From assembly GCA_037957365.1 (NCBI GenBank), contig JARHVA010000021.1, forward strand, positions 4,608,001-4,672,000: a DNA stretch of 64,000 nucleotides, given 5' to 3'. The position numbers and the translations under genes are program-made. The notes beneath the pieces are model-generated. The model made no database searches. It saw only the letters and a list, made by a program, of their open reading frames with translations, and had not been told where the DNA came from. The number at the start of each line of letters is the position of its first letter. Positions within the stretch are counted from its first letter, which is position 1. Shown here in pieces: positions 1 to 11,819 of this stretch. Origin of the DNA: Torreya grandis. Its lineage: Eukaryota > Streptophyta > Pinopsida > Cupressales > Taxaceae.

Positions 1-26
1 TCAACATTGAAGATAACATTATTTTT

Positions 27-367
27 AAGGGGAGGTGCATGTTACTACCTTAATATTTGTCATGTCTAGGGATATGTGTGGCCGACTTGTGGCTTACATA
101 CCTCTTTTATATTCTTGTTACATTTCTCTATGTTCTTAGTTAGGTCAACCTATAGAATAACCATGGCTAAGTAGACTATATATAAGAGGTAGTGGTTAGT
201 ATTTTATGATGATGTTAAGTATTTTTTTCTTAGTGCATTGTTGTGGAGGTTTCTCCCTCGAAGTGGCTTTGCTATATTATCTAGTATTCTACTATACTAT
301 CAATTATTGTTGTGTGATCTCTCATATTTGCTTATTTTGTATGATATATAATCATTTTGTGGGAACA
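27..367 (+). mobile_element. Probable 3' LTR with preceding polypurine tract, left-edge element
   Basis: A purine-rich run (AAGGGGAGGTG, 27-37) stands just before TGTTAC at 40. The following 328 bp end in GGGAACA at 367, so the ends form a short imperfect inverted repeat (TGTTAC and GGAACA). The segment contains a TATA-like motif (CTATATATAAGAGG) near 176-189, as expected for an LTR promoter. This would be the 3' LTR of a plus-strand element whose body lies left of the window. No partner LTR or target duplication can be checked here, so the call rests on architecture alone. Confidence 0.45.
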
Positions 368-929
368 TCTAAGTAATTTCATTACATAAAATAAGCATTA
401 AAGTTGTAAGGGAAACTAATTAACATAGAATTTCACAATCCATTATCCATATACATATCTTATTTGAAAAATTAAAAAATGGCATGGATTAGAAGACTTG
501 AAGAAATAGGGGGAAAAAAAAAATTACAACAAATATTTTTTGGAAAACATGCTAATTAATATGGATCAATACTTGATACTAACATAAAAATATTATGTGC
601 TCATCTTAATCTAAGTTTTGTCACAAAAACTGTTGATGAAATGATATACTATTTAATGGGTTATACAAATTATAGTCTTCCACATGTAGAATATTACAAT
701 CATAATACACCCAATTGACAAACAAATGTTCAAATGAAAAATAATAAAATCAAAATCCAAAAAATAATATATTTTCCATGGATAAAATTGGATATGATTT
801 TTAATGGCATCTTTATAATAGTGGTACATCAAGTTCTACTTATCCATAGAGAAATTCATGTCAATTCATCATCATCATATGAAGACTCAGATAAAGAATG
901 GTGAGAATAAAAAGATATTGATGTAAGCA
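368..929. other. AT-rich sequence, no gene seen
   Basis: Low-complexity AT-rich DNA. No open frame of note, no recognisable motif. Confidence 0.5.
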
Positions 930-1291
930 CGTAGACACTGACATGTTCCTTTGTCAAGACATGTGCATATCTTTTCCTTTAGGTATTTTTCATTTTACTT
1001 TCGACCTTAGTGTGGTTTATTTTGAATAGATTTTAGTTTAGCTTCTAGATTCTTCTAACTCTTGCCTATTAAATTGGGCAAGTTATTTTTAATGGCATGA
1101 TAAATTTGAGAGAGTGTATGTAATGTTTGTTTTAGATTAATAGTGAAGCATTTAGGCCATCATTATGATGATTTTTTGTAATCTATTTTTATCAACAACT
1201 CTGATTATGACAAGTCTTGAGTACAACTACTTACACAAATCAAATTGTTGTTTAGTTTTTTATGCCTTAACCTAAAATATGGTATCAAAGG
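930..1291 (+). mobile_element. Possible degenerate LTR end with tRNA-Met-like primer-binding site
   Basis: TGGTATCAAAGG at 1280-1291 resembles the primer-binding site complementary to plant initiator tRNA-Met (TGGTATCAGAGC), with two changes. The roughly 330 bp before it are T-rich with LTR-like texture, and a candidate start (TGTTCC) lies near 943. No partner copy was found in the window and no gag-like frame follows, so the left boundary and the call itself are tentative. Confidence 0.25.
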
Positions 1292-4200
1292 GATATTTTT
1301 TTACATACTTTATTTATTTCTTAGTTTAAATAATTATTTTTCATAGTTGAAATACTTTTTCAAAATTTAATCTAATATTGTATTAGGTATTTTTTCCCAT
1401 CAATTATATTGAATAGTTTGTTTAAAATATAATATTTATATTCATAGCCTTTTGATATGGTAAAGTAAAGTTAATTATTTAAAATTTAATTAATTATTTA
1501 ATCTATAAATTTCTCTCTTGTTAATGAAAAAAAGAGTTTCTACTTGATAAATTTGTCTTTTATTTAGCATATATGAGTAATAATTATCATACTTGTTTAA
1601 GCATTGTTTTATTTTTTACTGTGTAAAAACATTTTTTAGTGGATAAATCTTCTATAATTGATTTTGAATATTTCAATGTGTTTTTGTTTTTACATTTAGG
1701 TATAAATATTTCAATTATTACATTATTCTTTTATAATAATGAATGAGTTTATTAACAAATGATAGTGTAAAATTATATATTTTTAATTGTAATTAACTTG
1801 TGTTGGCCAAAACTATTATGTCAAACATATTGTGTGTTTTAATTAATTATTAGTTTTTTATATTATCGATAATTTATAACTTCCACTAAATACAATAATA
1901 TATTAAATAGTCATTTTATCAATTATTGTGAATAATTAACAAATAAGATAGTCAATTTATTTGAAATTAACTCTATTATCATTGTTATTTATTTAATCAC
2001 CATAGCTTGAAATGTTATATTTTAATAAACCAACAATTTATATGATTTCTAACATATTATACAGTTATTATACTTGGTGCTTACACATTTATTGTTGCTT
2101 GTCAAATATAGAAAAATATAAAAAATGTGCAATGGACAATAAATTCATAAATGGGTTAACATTAAAAACACCACAATTTATGAGAGAGAAAAATAATATG
2201 TCACAATTTTTGATAAACATTATGCAGTGTAGACTACTACACCCTCCAAATGTTATTAGAGATAAAATTGATGGTACAAGCTCCGTTGAAGTTTTCAGAA
2301 TCTATTTTCAATCAAAAAAACTAATCAACACCATGTGTTATTCCATGGAAAGTATTTAGCATGTATCATGTAAATAAATACAATATAGAAAGTTTATTTT
2401 ATATGAAATTTACTAATTTTTTTCCTATAGGTGAAGCTATGTTTAAAGAACCTCACTTTTAAAAAGTTTAGATGCATAGATATGCACTTCATTTGATATG
2501 TTATTATGATAACATATTTACAGTCATCCAATATTTAGGGATATATTAATTAATATGATGAAATGTCATCATACCTAAGGAAACAATAGTTATTTAAAAA
2601 ATATATACCGAATGTACTTTTCTGGTATTATTGTGTATATTCAAGAGTGATTACCTACAATTCTTGAGATAGAATTCCTAAAAAATTGATATGCTTTGCT
2701 TCCATTTTATGTGAAACAAGATTATATTGGACAAAAAACTATGTTTAACTAATTACCATAATTGATCAGTTAGGTCCTCCTAATCTATTTTTTCATGTTG
2801 AGTGTTACTGACACAAAATGGCTCGATTTGCATAGTGCAATGCCTTCCATGATACTTGAAGACCATGTCAAACTTATTGAATATATCAATGTCATTATTA
2901 TTGTTTTATTAAAAAAAAAATTATCTCTAATCCATGTTGTACAACCGTTTATATGCATCGTAGATTTAAAATATATCATGAGCAAGTATCAAAAGATAAC
3001 TTAGAAGTATAAGACTATTGGTATAAGTATGACATAAATTGTTCTATTTTGGATTTTTTTTTTTATAATTTTTTTTTTATATTCAACCTCTTAAATTATC
3101 AAATATGAATGGAAACATAGAGGCATATTTAGTGCATAAAATAAATATGCTTAAAATAGTAACTATTTTTCAATGTTAGTATAAATCACCTTCGTTATTG
3201 CATCAATAAAATTCCATAGTCATTGAAAATTAAAAAATATATAAAAAACACTTTTCATAATGATGATGGATTGAATCCTCACAATCCATCCATGCTTTCT
3301 ATTTATAAAGAAAATGTCAATTATTAAGTTGTTCTTTCAAGTGATATTTTAAAATATGCTTCAGAAATAGAGAAACTAATTTGAAAGTTATCACTTTATT
3401 CTAATAATAATATCTTAAAAATAAATCTCTCATGAACCATATCCAAGTTTGAACTTCTAATTTTTGTGGTTATGTACATGAAAAAATATATACGTCCAAC
3501 ATGTGATCTAGAAAATACTTAAAATGTGTCAATCCCTCCTATAAGTTGAGGCTGCCTTAAACAACTTGTATTTAAAATGACTTGAGCTCTAACACTATAA
3601 ATCTCATGAACTGACATTAAAAAAGGAAAAAAATAGAATTGGTAATATTGAATGTCAAGGCCTGAATTTTATTACATCATCAAGAATGTAATCCTTACAA
3701 GATCTTTAAATTTTTCCTATTTTATTTTTGATTTATATGAAAGAATGAAAATTTTTGCATACATCCATGTTATGGGGAAAAAAATTAAGTCTATATTACT
3801 TATTAGATCTCCCTCTTTGTTAATCGCATGTATTTTTCATCTATTCCTTATGTTTGATTTATTTATTCACATCTCTTAATGATATGGAAGAATGAATCAA
3901 ATTTAAAATCCTCTATGTCAATTAACTTCTTAGAATCTATTATTTTTATTTTTTCTTATTTCTTTTTTAAACCATTTACAAGACACTTATTTCAATATAT
4001 TGGCATTTTCATTACACCTTGTTTATGCAATTACTAGTATACACTAAACTTATTGTTCCTCACAGAAATATAAAAAATAATATAACTAGTTTACGTATTT
4101 TACATGTAAGAGATATAAAATATGGGAAACTATGAATTAATTAAGTTTTTGGAAAATATAGACATAAACATGTTATTCTAAATTAAAAGGGACTAATTGA

Positions 4201-4681
4201 TATTGTGATTGCTTAATTTAAAAATGAAAAAGAAAGAGAGGTATGATGTACATGGATAATTATGCTTTCCTATTAATCATTGAAGATGTCACTAAATATT
4301 TAAGTGCTCTATATATTCTTCATCGATCACATAAATTAGAAACAATTATTGAAAACTTGAATGCTTATGGGAGGTGACACTGTAAGGGTTTATCAAAAAT
4401 CTCCCTGCATAAATCAGGGGTCTAAAATTGCTTGGAGCCTCATGCATGTACCTAAAAATTGGTTTTATGTGTGTGCACTTATCTTGTTATTGTATGTAAT
4501 TATTCATATACTATTGTATGTTTTTAGTATGCATTTTTAATAGTTATTTATAATTTATGGGTCGACACTAGTTAGTGCATACATATCAACAACCCATTAT
4601 TATATAATATTATTAATTAATTAAATACTTGATTAATCTATGTTAATAATAGGTTTGTATTATCTTATATATTAATAATAT
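1292..4681. other. AT-rich degenerate sequence without supported genes
   Basis: Short open frames of 66-115 codons occur here (for example 2012-2359), but they have AT-driven composition (rich in Ile, Asn, Tyr, Lys), no motifs, and overlap open frames on the other strand. I see no domain, repeat or RNA gene. Confidence 0.5.
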
Positions 4682-4735
4682 TAAAAACCTTAACCCTAAC
4701 CTTAGCCTCCTCTCTTATCTATATAAGAACATAGA
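4682..4735 (+). promoter_or_regulatory. TATA-type promoter-like motif
   Basis: A pyrimidine-rich stretch with CCTAACCTTAGCCTCC is followed by CTATATAAG at 4719-4727 and then a purine-rich segment (AACATAGAGGA). This spacing and composition resemble core promoters of plant LTRs. No coding sequence follows that I can recognise, so it may be the promoter of an eroded LTR. Sequence motif only. Confidence 0.25.
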
Positions 4736-7559
4736 GGATTATTAGGTGAGGTACATTATGGATGAGAGTTATAGTTATACTAGCAAATTCAGGTCAATGT
4801 TTTTGATCTAAAGAGGTAATTATGCTACATAGATAGATTTGTGTTATCTTATTTTTAAGCTTTCATATATTTATTTATGCATGTATTTTGGGTGTTTTAT
4901 TATGGTAGATAACATGATTCTAGATCATATTTATTATTTTTGATCCTACATTGAAATATGTATTTTCTATCTTTTATATCCACACCCTAATTATTCTTGA
5001 TTAAGTAAAATATGTCCTAAAATGAGTTATTATTTTGGGGTTGGGCTATCCCCAATCACTCCCTACTAAATGTTTGAGTATCTCATATGTTCCAATACTA
5101 TGAAGAGGGCTCAAACCACAAGTATTTCTCCTACTTATGGGTTTGTGTGTATCATTTTAATAAACTTATAATGCAATGATATATTTTAGTCTTTGATAGT
5201 TAACTGTGCAATCCAAATTTGACTTCATGTATACATATTTGGCTCTACAGATTATTTTATGGATGTTATTTGAAATTATGAGGTGTGTGTATGCCCTTTT
5301 ATAATATTTTAAGAGTGTGTCAGGTGATTTATCAATGTTTCCAAGACTTTAAATGTGAATTATAACATTAAGGGCAATTTATATTTATAGATGACTCTTC
5401 ATTAGTTTGTCTCCATGACTGACATGTATGAAATGTGTCTAGGAAAACCTAATGGAATTTTTCCATTTTTAAAATTAGCCATTGAGGGCACCTAAAAACC
5501 AATGGCAGTAAAAAAAATGTGTTAATTGACACTATTTGGGTTTACCAATACAATCCTGGAAGTGAAAAAAGGATATGAAACATTGAGAATGTCTATTTAG
5601 GATTTTGAATGGTTCTTATATAGACTAAATTGATCTTGAATGTAATTCCATGCCTAACCTCACCTTGGCTTAAGACTCTGATTAATAATTAATCAGGTTT
5701 GGACTTATTAATTGAGATGCCTTATATGATTGATATCATGCTTTATTTCATGTACCCTTTGATCATGGAAAATAGATACATGCTTATGGTTATGACAACA
5801 AGCACTTGTATATTATATTTTTATTTATATCTCTTCATACCATAGAGGTACCATGATGAGTTTTGTTTTTTATGAAATAAATATGGGTTTCCAAATGGGT
5901 CTTAATCTTAATTTTATACCAACAATGAGATAAGTTGGTAAAGCTATGCATTGATTTCGCCAAATTATCATCTAAGTTGGCGTGGTGTAATAGGGATCTT
6001 TAATAGTGGACATACAAAATCAAGAATGGATCCTAGTAGAAATATTGGTGATGATAAATTACCCTATATGTAGTTGGTTTGTGTGTCACAATTGACCATA
6101 TGGGCACTTAACATATTATGATTGGCTGGCCTAAATATAAATGGATATATTAAGTTAAATGTTGATAATAATCCATAAATAATAAGAATGAAAAATAAAA
6201 TTTATTAAAGTTGAAGGATTTATGGTCACTTAGATATAAAAGTGACAAGTGGAAATAAGTTACACACTTGTAGATTATACTCCAACCACCAAAGAGGTAT
6301 CGACATGTCACATATGGAAGCCATGATGGATAATTACTTAGTGATGAATAAAGTGATGAAGGCCATGTGATAAAAACATGGTCAACAAAAAAAATCCATA
6401 AGTCAAATGGTGGCCATGGTGAACAATGATAAGTAGTTATTAAATATAAAGTGACCAACAAAACATAAAGGGGTCGTAATCCACAATTGAAACATATCAC
6501 AATCATTAACAGGTCTTTAAGATGCAAGTGGACTATAAAAAATAGAGAAAATGAGACTACAAAAAGCAAAGTTAGTCAACCAAGAAACCTACAAATAAGT
6601 AACTATAATAGAGAAAGAAACAACCAAAAATAACCTTCAGGTTAGAAAAACATGAGGATCACCATACCTCAACTTAATGAGACTTTAAAAAATGAAAAAG
6701 AGTATTTCAAGAATTAAAGGCCACAAGACTCTGTGAGGAGGAAAAGAAAACTACATGTAGAAATTAGCCTATGATAAAAATGGTTATGGGGTTCATCATG
6801 TTGGTGTTATTCAATGAGTTCAATTGACCAAATCACATAAACATTTTGGAACAATTCTTGACCTCCATTGTTTATATGGGATAAGTGGTGAAATAGAGAG
6901 TGGTGACATCTTTATATGTTCACATAGAAAGGATAATGAATGTGTGGATGGTATCACATCTAATGTTCCTTTGAACAAGCATTAATATTGTGATTATACC
7001 TTTAGTATTAACATAAAATTTGATATGTATAATAATGAATGGATTCCCTGGTTTCACATTATGGGATCTGTGCAAACATTAGGAGGGTGGCTAGGTGGAA
7101 CATGGCATGAAACATATCTTGTCACCTGATATTATTTTTAAACATCCAAAGAGCAATGAAACATAAAATCAAATGAATTGCCTTAACCAGTTGCATATGT
7201 ATTAAACTTAATCACTCCCTTCCTTTCCATTGAAATCATATTACTGCGAGTGAATTATTAGATCTAGGAAATTGATATCAGATAATAACTAAGTAAATTA
7301 TGATTCTAGTAGGCCATGTTTATTTCAAGAGATTATATGTGAGATCCTTTTTTTTTTAAATAGTAAATAGATTAAAATAATTATATGTTAAGGTCCTTAA
7401 AATTATATCTGTATCTATTGATTTCTATATTTGATAGGTTAAAAGACCAGGTTTTACAGGGATGTTGGAATCATGAAAGTGAAATAAAAAAAGTATAAAT
7501 AGGCCAAACAAAGGTCACCCAACAAAAACATCAAAAACCAACTATACTAAACTAAAAGT
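4736..7559. other. Degenerate sequence without supported genes
   Basis: AT-rich sequence. It includes the longest open frame of the window (6150-6569, minus, 139 codons), which I judge spurious because it is a mix of Phe, Leu, Tyr and Trp without motifs. No repeat partner was found elsewhere in the window. Confidence 0.45.
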
Positions 7560-8116
7560 ATGGAAAATAGAAAACAAAGACAAATATTAGGATGGGGGTC
7601 CCTCCAGTGGGTCTTCAACTTCCTCAGGGTTCTTCCCTTGTGATGTCCTACTTAACCATTAAAATCTTAGTTGTGTGCAGTTATTAGGTCCTTGGAGACA
7701 TACCAATCACATCCCCAATAAATGTTAGGCCAATGACAAGGAAGGTCCACCAAGGGAAGCCTTTCTTATTAGTCTTCTTTTAGAAAGATCATATGAGTTC
7801 TCTTCTATCGTTGGAGTCTTCTTTATGGTGGCCACCTTGGGGAAACTAAGTGGGGGGTTTATAATATCATGGGAAACTATTTGATAGCGGTCTAAGTAGG
7901 TTTAGAAGATTGGATGAAAGATTTCACTATGGACTTAGCCTATCTATGAAAAGTCATATTCAATTCCTTTATAAGGTTGGCAAGGACCAGCCTTGCCTCT
8001 TGCACCTTGGAGTTGAACTTTATCTCATAGTTGTATGTCATTTTGAGCTTCTCGCTCTTCAATGTAATTTTATCCATGTTCAAAATTATAAGTGGCAAAG
8101 ATTCTACCATTGGCAT
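7560..8116 (-). pseudogene. Broken minus-strand coding relic: charged helical segment, then a hydrophobic segment
   Basis: Reading leftward from an ATG at 8114-8116, 58 codons stay open to a stop near 7940. They encode a charged, helix-prone segment (for example DKITLKSEKLKM, VQEARLVLANLIKELN) with Leu/Ile spacing like a coiled coil. After further stops, a second stretch near 7,700-7,785 reads KKTNKKGF then PWWTFLVIGLTFIGDVIGM, a basic then hydrophobic segment that could cross a membrane. The codon-like order of these two pieces is why I prefer the minus strand to the overlapping plus-strand open frame at 7910-8125. I do not recognise the family. The LTR element starting at 8,167 lies just upstream of this relic in its reading direction and may have cut it off from its 5' part. 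Confidence 0.35.
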
Positions 8117-8161
8117 AATAATTGAGTGATCATGCCTTTTTATTTATATTTTAGGAATATA

Positions 8162-8166
8162 TGGAG
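8162..8166. repeat. Target-site duplication TGGAG, left copy
   Basis: TGGAG abuts the left LTR start TGTTAGG at 8167. The identical pentamer is at 11815-11819, directly after the right LTR. Confidence 0.8.
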
Positions 8167-9170
8167 TGTTAGGAATAAATCCCTAATAATACATGTTATA
8201 TTAATGAATTATATCCTACATTTCAAGGAAATAAATGTGGAATACAAGCTACAAAAAACATAGACAAGCAAGAGGACACATTACATAGAGATTATGTGGA
8301 AAACCCTTACAAACAAGCAAGGCAAAAAACCACAGGAGAAATGGTAGCTTCAGACTTCATTAATAATCTCAACAAAAATATCTCTTCTACAATATCTCCT
8401 CCATAGCAAATCCTCTATTGCTTAGAAAAAACACTCAATGCTTCCACCTGAAGCATTCAGGTTGTGAACCAAGATAAACTAGCCTACACAATCCAACCTC
8501 TAAGCATATAAGCCCAAGGCTTGCATGAATCTACTAATTAGATGAATTAAAAAGAGAGATTCATACTTCATTAATAACATTTATAACATGAGAGATCAAG
8601 GAGAGAGGATGAATAGTGACACCAAAAAATTCACCACATTCCATGTGGGGTGAACAATGATCATCAAAAGTTATATGTCTTCATGTGTAAGGGTAAAAAA
8701 GTGGTCCATCCATTATAGATAATATCCAAGACACTTTCATGTGGCTCTAAACATTTTCTCCCACTCCACAAGTTAAGTACAAATAAGCAATAGTAAACAA
8801 CTTGTCTTTTTCTTCCATTTGCACACCAAATTCCAAAAGGTGTTACAATCACCTTTTGACTTTCTCCACACATGTGAATCATGGATTCCCTTAGAAATTC
8901 AACCCATACCAACACTTTTATCTTGTACACCATGTGACACCACCTATGTGACTACCAAGGACAATCTATGTGCCTTAGTGGAGTGTTATGCCCCACTCCC
9001 ATCACATTAACCTAATCACTGATGGGATACCCTCTATGGCCCCTACCACATCACCAATCAACTACATCATTCACAAGTCACATCACTAACCATCCACATC
9101 ACCATTAGGACACATAATAATGAATAATGACCATAACAGTTCATGTGAATAGTGATTTTAGATCCTAACA
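8167..9170 (-). repeat. 3' LTR of the 8.2-11.8 kb element
   Basis: Begins TGTTAGGAATAAATC and ends GATCCTAACA. It aligns with 10804-11814 throughout, with scattered substitutions and small indels. By eye roughly 85-90% of positions match. Confidence 0.85.
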
Positions 9171-9187
9171 TTATCCCACTTGAAGTC
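9171..9187 (-). other. Polypurine tract, minus strand
   Basis: On the minus strand GACTTCAAGTGGGATAA immediately precedes the LTR start TGTTAGGATC. This is the usual place and form of the plus-strand primer of plant copia-type elements. Confidence 0.7.
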
Positions 9188-10388
9188 AATATATGTAGGC
9201 TTTTACCACACCTGAGTATTCTATAACTAGCTACTCATCCATGCCCTTTACTACCCTAATACAAGCCCAATAGAAGTTTTCTTACTCTAATAAAAATTAT
9301 CTAACCTGATCAACTTTGTCAACATCTGATCTTTCATAGAAAATTATAGTAATGAAGTAATAAATCACTTATCCACACCACAGATCAATCTTCCAATGGG
9401 ATTCTGCCATGAACCACTCACAACTCCCACTGCTTGGAAATATCTAGTCTAGTGATCACCATGGAAACACAAGGATTCTTACTCTTTATGAATCCAATAC
9501 ACATGACATAACATGTCTTATCCTCCTCTAGAACACTCATAGGAAGACAATTCAAAATACAAGAAGTGGGGTACTTCATTGCTCTCTCATCCTTGTGCAT
9601 CTCCATCCTTGGTTTGATCCACCATACTAACTTCATTTCATGTGTTCCAATCGAGCCATAAAAATAATGATCATATTGGGACCTACATCTAACATGTCAC
9701 AACTCATAGCATCAACCTTTTCTATCCATTTTAGCTCTCTATGAAGGTACTAAAATTTTTGTGCTACATGTGCAATGCTAACACCAACTTGTATAGTGAT
9801 TTCAATGCAAACTGGCAACACCTTTGCCTCAAATTTGTCATTATCTCTCCCTAAGAGAGTTTACCATGTAGGAATAATGTTACTCTAACTTTGAATATAA
9901 ACTAGTGCATGTAACACTCGTAATAGTAGTGAAGAAATAAGATGACATAGAAGTCAATATCAAACTTCTCTTTATAGCCTCTAGCTATCATCATAATACA
10001 AGTGGACCAATCACAACTCTAAGGAATTCATCATGTTACTTGGTGTATCACTTCATCTATCAAGTTTTCAAGCCTCAAGAATGCATATAAAATTCATCAG
10101 GACTCTACCAAATGTTACCAAAACACCAACTCATGTGCCTACAGTGTTAGTCCATGCATCGGTTTACCTGGCCAATCACCATAACCATATACACAACACT
10201 CCAACACCCTAAGTCATATGGTCAACACCAGCCTTCTTCTTAGGAACACCAAGTCTCACTTGTTCATTTGCATCTTCATCTACCTTATCCTTAACCACTT
10301 AAAATAGGTACAACTTTAGGTTTATCTGTACCTCCTTCCTTTGCATGGATTTTTCTTCTTCTACAACATCTCAGCTAAGAACATGTGG
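9188..10388 (-). other. Interior of the LTR element, no pol seen
   Basis: Read on the minus strand there are short coding-like stretches (one with VVEEEKSMQRKEV near 10,340, and one with PKKKAGVD near 10,230), but no protease, integrase or reverse transcriptase motif. An open frame at 9418-9636 (minus, 72 codons) has no recognised motif. Confidence 0.5.
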
Positions 10389-10595
10389 TTAGTAGGATAC
10401 CACATCAACACACATTATGTTTATTTCCAAGAACCATAAAAATGTCATGTCTTGTCCTCTACCTCTTCTAAATGAGTCCAACTTGTTCCTTAAGATGTAG
10501 AGTTGTTCCATCTTTGAAAACAATGTTGTGTAGGTTGCTGACTTATTTGGCAAAGCTTTTCTAGCTTTCTCTTCAACTCTCTTGCAGGCTTCTCC
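10389..10595 (-). pseudogene. Unrecognised basic coding relic in the LTR element
   Basis: A 68-codon open stretch on the minus strand, closed by TAA at 10389-10391 and limited upstream by a TGA at 10596-10598. It is charged and contains KRVEEKARKALPNKS, FSKMEQLYILRNKL and FRRGRGQDM. Its position, about 200 bp downstream of the primer site, is where gag would start. The composition (basic, helix-rich) would fit a structural protein, but no Gag motif or zinc knuckle is visible. A second frame overlaps it (10573-10815, minus, 80 codons) and starts inside the LTR end, so it is less likely to be the real one. Confidence 0.35.
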
Positions 10596-10788
10596 TCATG
10601 AACATGAATAGATCGGGATCTTCACCAAGATATCCTCCACCATGTTCCACAAATAGATACCTACCAAAACAAAAACTTTTTTTCTTCTTTAATCTCCACT
10701 TGGTCTCTCTTCCTTTCATAGTAGCTTCACCTTGCACACAACTAGCCAACAATAGAAGACACTCACACACATGGAGTTTTCCACCATG

Positions 10789-10801
10789 GCTCTGACTATC
10801 A
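10789..10801 (-). other. Decayed primer-binding site (tRNA-Met type)
   Basis: On the minus strand TGATAGTCAGAGC, followed by CATGGTGG, lies three bases inside the 5' LTR end. It resembles TGGTATCAGAGC with a few changes and one extra base. This fixes the element's direction. Confidence 0.65.
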
Positions 10802-10803
10802 GA

Positions 10804-11814
10804 TGTTAGGAACAAATTCCCTGATACTACATGTTATATCAATGAACTATATCCTATAGTACAAGGACATAAATGCAAAATACAAGCTACACAAAACATA
10901 AATAAGCAAAAGGACACATTACATAGAGAGTACATGTAAAACCCTTGTAAACAAGCAAGGGAAAAAACCACTAGAAAAATGGTAGATTTAGACTTAATTA
11001 ATAATATTAGCATAAATATATCTTCTACAACATCTCCTCGATATAAATTCTTTTGGTGATTATAAACAAAATACTCAATGTTTCCACCTGAAACATTCAG
11101 GTTGTGAACCAAGCTAAACTAGCCTACATGATCCAACCTCCAAGCATGCAATCCCAAGGCTTGCATGGATACACTAATTGGATAAATTACAAAGAGATAT
11201 TCATGATTATTAATAGCATTTACAACATGAGAGAGAGAGAGGGAATAGAGGATAAATAGTGACACCAAAAAATTTACTGCATTCCATGTGGGATGAACAA
11301 TGATCATCAAAAGTTATCTATCTTTATGTGCAAGGGTCAAAAAAGTGGTCCATACACTATAGACAAGATCCAATCCACGTCCATGTGGATCCAAACATTA
11401 TCTCTCACTCCACAAGTGAGGACAAACAAAAATATTAAATAACTTGTCTTTGTCTTTCATGTGCACACCAAAGTCCAAAAGGTGTTGCATTTACCTTTTG
11501 ACTTTATCCACACATGTGAATCATGGGGTCCCTTATAAATTAGATCCAAACCAACCCTTTTGTATTTTTCACCATGTGACGCCACCCATGTGACTACCAA
11601 GGACAACCCATGTGCCTTGGTGAAGTGTTATTCCCTACTCACATCACATCAACCTAATCACTCATGGGATGCCCTCCATAGGCCTCTACCACATCACCAA
11701 TCAACCACATCACACATAATCCACATCACTAACCATCCACTTCACCATCAAGACATGTCATCATGAATAATGACCATGAATAGTTCTTATGAATAGTTAT
11801 TTCACATCCTAATA
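10804..11814 (-). repeat. 5' LTR of the 8.2-11.8 kb element
   Basis: Begins TGTTAGGAACAAATTCCC and ends CATCCTAATA, so the terminal CA has become TA. Partner of 8167-9170. Confidence 0.85.
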
Positions 11815-11819
11815 TGGAG
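11815..11819. repeat. Target-site duplication TGGAG, right copy
   Basis: Identical to 8162-8166, confirming a single insertion event with intact outer ends. Confidence 0.8.

Larger units (their letters stand above)
8167..11814 (-). mobile_element. Complete non-autonomous LTR retrotransposon, minus strand
   Basis: Two direct repeats of about 1.0 kb (8167-9170 and 10804-11814) flank a 1,633-bp interior. Outer ends are TGTTAG and CCTAACA/CCTAATA, and an exact TGGAG duplication flanks the whole. Orientation is set by two signals read on the minus strand. A decayed tRNA-Met-type primer site with the typical following CAGAGCCATGGTGG lies inside the right LTR. A polypurine tract (CAAGTGGGATAA) lies inside the left LTR, a form common in plant Ty1/copia elements. 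The interior is too short for gag-pol and shows none, so the element would have depended on enzymes supplied from elsewhere. Copia affiliation is inferred from the signals only. Confidence 0.85.

Noticed and set aside
2012..2359. 115-codon plus frame
   Set aside because: Compositionally random for AT-rich DNA, no motif, no conserved context.
4690..4705. TTAACCCTAACC resembling a telomere repeat (also near 14,545)
   Set aside because: Only one or two units and not the plant TTTAGGG heptamer in tandem. A chance word.
6150..6569. Longest open frame (139 codons, minus), hydrophobic
   Set aside because: Composition is Phe/Leu/Tyr/Trp-rich with no motifs. The complementary sequence is AT-rich with poor stop coverage on this strand, and no homologue or neighbour signal supports it.
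7910..8125. Plus frame of 71 codons
   Set aside because: The minus strand over the same bases gives a more protein-like helical segment, so the plus frame is taken as a shadow.
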